Positions 5,732-7,762 of a stretch of DNA of 7,762 nt are shown here, in pieces; within the stretch, counting starts at the first letter, position 1; the number at the start of each line of letters is the position of its first letter. A model generated the notes under the pieces. It saw only the letters and a list, made by a program, of their open reading frames with translations. It made no database searches and had not been told where the DNA came from. A program made the translations under genes and the position numbers. This stretch comes from Angelakisella sp. (GTDB lineage Bacteria > Bacillota > Clostridia > Oscillospirales > Ruminococcaceae): NCBI GenBank assembly GCA_020024515.1, contig JAHHTR010000099.1:1-7762 (forward strand), in the 5' to 3' direction.

Positions 5732-6277
5732 TTAATGACCTATTTTATCACCTGTTCCCATACCTGTTGCATGCTCATGTACAGCTTCTTTAGGTTCAGG
5801 TAGCCAGCCAAATGGCGCTATATAAACTTCTTTTTCCCCTGTGACAGGATTTTCTCTTATTGCGCCGTCTTGAGATTCTTTATCCGGTTGTGGTTGTGGC
5901 TTTCTTTCTTCTTTTTGAGGTTCTTTTTCTTTATCAGTATTTTCAGTGGGAATTTCTTCTTTTGTTGGTTGTTTTTCTGTGGGAACTTCTATCACAGGTT
6001 GTTTTACTTCCTCTTGCAGAGGTTGTTCTGTTACAGTATTCTCAGGCGAACTGTTTTCGTTTAAGCTGTCTTCGTCTTCCTGAGAAATATTTTCTTCTGT
6101 AATTGTTGGTATTTCAACAAAGACTTCTTGACTTTGCGATATGCTTTCTGATTGCTCTATATCGGAATATTGCGTTTTTTGGAACTTATTCGCAATCATT
6201 GCCACAAGAATAATACTGATTGCAACTCCTCCGATAATCAATATGTTTTTTAAAATTTTGATATTGTCTTTTTTCAT
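5732..6277 (-). CDS. Membrane-anchored Pro/Glu/Lys-rich protein, DUF6550-like
   Basis: A 181-residue protein with a short basic N-terminus, one membrane segment (about 11-29, ILIIGGVAISIILVAMIA), a long low-complexity stretch rich in Glu, Pro, Gln, Thr and Lys (about 40-145), and a short ordered end (VYIAPFGWLPEP, then GMGTGDKIG). This layout matches what I recall as DUF6550 in clostridial ICEs, where the end also carries a GFGW-P motif and a closing G-KIG. The charged Pro-rich part could span the cell wall, in the manner of TonB-like rods, and present the end module outside; that is inference. ATG 6277 has AAGGAG upstream. It follows the pseudopilin-like gene by 85 bases with no clear terminator or promoter, so it is probably in the same transcript as the Tad-like block. 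Confidence 0.7.
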   Translation of the reverse strand: MKKDNIKILKNILIIGGVAISIILVAMIANKFQKTQYSDIEQSESISQSQEVFVEIPTITEENISQEDEDSLNENSSPENTVTEQPLQEEVKQPVIEVPTEKQPTKEEIPTENTDKEKEPQKEERKPQPQPDKESQDGAIRENPVTGEKEVYIAPFGWLPEPKEAVHEHATGMGTGDKIGH

Positions 6278-6362
6278 ATGTATTTCTCCTTCCGTTCTAT
6301 TAGCTTTACATTACCACAAATATTTTAAAATAGCCAGTGATTGTTTCTGATTTAAAAGATTA

Positions 6363-6932
6363 TTAAAAAATAGGCGTATATCCTGCCGTTGTTTTTAATT
6401 TAAGTCGCATTGTAGGTAACACTCTATCGACAAAAGGTATCGGAACATACACATTTACATAACTCTCTATTTTAAATCTTTGTGCGTTGTCATCTTTTGC
6501 ATATGGGGCATTTTGAATTTTTACATCGAGACCGTTTATATAGAATTCTATTTCACTTCCATTATACTTTATATGTTTATCACCACTTCTTATCAGTCCT
6601 AAGTTATTATCAAGTCGGTCATATATATCACCATAATCAAGTGACGCACTGAAAGAACTGCCGTTTGGCTGATAAGCTCCCGAATATCCTTCTCTTACTC
6701 CATGATACACATTGGCATAATTTTCTGTAACAGCGCTTATTACAGCCTCTTGGAGCGCATCTTTGATTCCTTTCGCAATAATATTTAATCTAAAGTATTC
6801 GCTTATTGTTAAAAGTAATATTAAAAGAATAAGAATAACTGCAATAGCAAGCGGGTATGCGTTCCCCTTATTGCTTTTTATACTCTTAGATAAATTTTTT
6901 ATTATATTATTCTTTCCCACTGTTATTTCCAA
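6363..6932 (-). CDS. Pseudopilin/TadE-like single-pass membrane protein
   Basis: About 189 residues: a basic N-terminal stretch ending KSNKGNA, one strong hydrophobic helix (about 25-47, YPLAIAVILILLILLLTISEYF), then an extracytoplasmic domain with GVREGYSGAYQPNGSSF and an ending TLRLK-like strand and TTAGYTPIF. The N-terminal helix after a Gly-Asn, following Lys residues, is the form of Tad-type pseudopilins, although the usual Glu at +5 is missing. I recall this family directly after DUF4320 genes in ICEs. The 5' end overlaps the DUF4320 gene by 10 bases if TTG at 6932 is used; that lies too close to GAGGTG. GTG at 6920, two bases after the upstream stop, is an equally good start. Either way translation is probably coupled. 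Confidence 0.72.
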   Translation of the reverse strand: MEITVGKNNIIKNLSKSIKSNKGNAYPLAIAVILILLILLLTISEYFRLNIIAKGIKDALQEAVISAVTENYANVYHGVREGYSGAYQPNGSSFSASLDYGDIYDRLDNNLGLIRSGDKHIKYNGSEIEFYINGLDVKIQNAPYAKDDNAQRFKIESYVNVYVPIPFVDRVLPTMRLKLKTTAGYTPIF

Positions 6933-7327
6933 TACACCTCACTTCTACCCATCGCTTCGCTTCGCAGAGTGATGGGGAATGAGCCAAACTCCCCAAACAA
7001 TCCTATATCTACGATATAAGTGACGGTTACTTTTATTTCGTTATTTAGCTGTATTCTTCCATAATCTGACCAAGAAATATTTGGTCTTATACCTGTTGTA
7101 TTGATAAGATATTCTTCTGTTCTTGAGGTTTCATTGCCAACTTCGCCGGCTATTTCTGCCACTCTTACAAGTTCGCTTGCGAATGTATCTATTTTCTGTT
7201 TTGCCACATAAACAGGCAATACCTTGGTTGCAAGAGCTATTACAAGCATTACGCACAGTATAAGAACCACAATATCAATATAACCTTCCCCACGATTGTT
7301 TACTATTACTTTTTTTAGCTTCGTCAC
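6923..7327 (-). CDS. DUF4320-type TadE-like membrane protein
   Basis: A 134-residue protein with a short basic start, the motif NNRGEGYIDIV, one membrane helix (about 17-38), a helical KQKIDTFASELVRVAEIAGEVG and a beta-rich C-terminal part ending FGEFGSFPITLRSEAMGRSEVYWK. This matches my memory of DUF4320 along its whole length, including the ending. The RGEG-helix layout resembles TadE/TadF minor pilins, so it likely works with the TadC-like protein in a pilus-like or secretion assembly in the membrane. GTG at 7327 is the start, with GGTGAT just upstream; no in-frame ATG is available. It begins 13 bases after the TadC-like gene and overlaps the next gene. Confidence 0.82.
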   Translation of the reverse strand: MTKLKKVIVNNRGEGYIDIVVLILCVMLVIALATKVLPVYVAKQKIDTFASELVRVAEIAGEVGNETSRTEEYLINTTGIRPNISWSDYGRIQLNNEIKVTVTYIVDIGLFGEFGSFPITLRSEAMGRSEVYWK

Positions 7328-7340
7328 AGTATCACCATCC

Positions 7341-7762
7341 TTAAAGCATCATTCCCAAAGAGCGGATAATTTCAAATATGATAACAACTAAGTACATAAA
7401 AAGTATACACATAAGCATTAAAAAGCTGAATAATTTAATCTTTGAAGGGATTTTTAACGCTTCACCTTTGAGTCGTTGGACTTCCTGTTCCTTTATTTCT
7501 CTTGCAAGCATTTGGAAGTATATTGTACCGTCATCACCGTTTATTACTCTTATCAGCTCATTGACAATACTGCTTAGATTTGGTGAGTTAAACTTGGTCT
7601 GAAATCTGTTAAGCGCTATTTCATAGTTACCTGAACGCATATCAGCTGTAACTATATCAAGTTCTTTTGCAAAAACCTTAGTCGTGTTTTTCTTATACTT
7701 TTCCAGCATTGAAAGAACATCTCTGTTTGACTGTATCTCCTGCGCAATGGTTGAAACAAATC
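7341..7762 (-). CDS. TadC-like / type II secretion system F family protein, C-terminal part
   Basis: The frame is open to the right edge, so the gene begins outside the window; the ATG at 7709 is internal. The visible 140 residues include a cytoplasmic helical part, FVSTIAQEIQSNRDVLSMLE then KELDIVTADMRSGNYEIALN, and NSPNLSSIVNELIRVINGDDG, the T2SSF repeat pattern of GspF/TadB/TadC proteins, followed by a C-terminal membrane helix (LFSFLMLMCILFMYLVVIIFEII). These proteins form the membrane platform on which a Tad pilus or type II secretion ATPase acts. The order TadC-like, DUF4320, pseudopilin-like suggests that TadB- and CpaF-like genes lie further to the right. It ends 13 bases before the next start, clearly one operon. 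Confidence 0.8.
   Translation of the reverse strand, partial: FVSTIAQEIQSNRDVLSMLEKYKKNTTKVFAKELDIVTADMRSGNYEIALNRFQTKFNSPNLSSIVNELIRVINGDDGTIYFQMLAREIKEQEVQRLKGEALKIPSKIKLFSFLMLMCILFMYLVVIIFEIIRSLGMML

Noticed and set aside
5860..6102. Hydrophobic plus-strand frames opposite the Pro/Glu-rich protein
   Set aside because: Phe/Leu-rich shadows are expected opposite purine-rich Glu/Lys/Pro codons.
6321..6332. 12-base palindrome TATTTTAAAATA before the Pro-rich gene
   Set aside because: Simple A/T sequence in AT-rich DNA with no promoter beside it; likely chance.
6950..6979. CCCATC/GATGGG inverted repeat with CGAAG repeats
   Set aside because: It lies in the conserved coding end of the DUF4320 gene with a long loop; the protein sequence explains it.
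1..7762. tRNA, rRNA, CRISPR array, insertion sequence, origin or attachment site
   Set aside because: No cloverleaf, regularly spaced repeats, transposase or integrase sequence was seen.

Overview
Every gene I can support in this 7.8 kb window lies on the minus strand, so it is read from position 7762 down to 1. AT-rich DNA, strong AAGGAG-type ribosome sites, some TTG/GTG starts and the protein families point to a low-GC Gram-positive of the Clostridia (gut Lachnospiraceae/Oscillospiraceae-like). The gene set is that of the transfer region of an integrative conjugative element (ICE) of the broad Tn1549/CTn type. Family names come from memory of such elements, not from a search.

Layout in the direction of transcription. 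First is a Tad/type II secretion-like block: the 3' end of a TadC-like membrane protein (7341 to the window edge), a DUF4320-type protein (6923-7327), a single-pass pseudopilin-like protein (6363-6932), and a membrane protein with a long Pro/Glu/Lys stretch (5732-6277). Next comes a small lipoprotein gene with its own promoter (5099-5504), broken by a 19-bp tandem duplication. Then, behind a clear promoter and a leader with a terminator-like hairpin, a large secreted protein of the Athe_2463-domain type (3126-4862), followed by a VirB2/pilin-like DUF3852 protein (2764-3102). A tandem ribbon-helix-helix protein with a strong internal start (2322-2657) overlaps a small DUF6809-like protein (2075-2338). 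A strong terminator (2031-2062) separates these from a TrbL/VirB6-like channel protein (1112-2011). Last is a DNA cytosine-5 methyltransferase gene (1103 to the left edge), broken after motif VIII by two in-frame TAA codons and a frameshift.

Working together, the DUF3852 and TrbL-like proteins would form part of the mating channel. The Tad-like proteins, the Pro-rich protein and the large secreted protein would build or decorate an envelope-spanning or surface structure. The ribbon-helix-helix protein is the likely regulator, and the methyltransferase would have protected or marked the element DNA before it decayed.

The best leads are: (1) the reversible-looking 19-bp duplication that splits the lipoprotein gene; (2) the decayed methyltransferase; (3) one reading frame encoding two ribbon-helix-helix units with an in-frame ribosome site in front of the second; (4) two terminator-like hairpins placed a few bases ahead of ICE genes, suggesting control by attenuation or read-through. 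No RNA gene, CRISPR array, insertion sequence or attachment site was seen.
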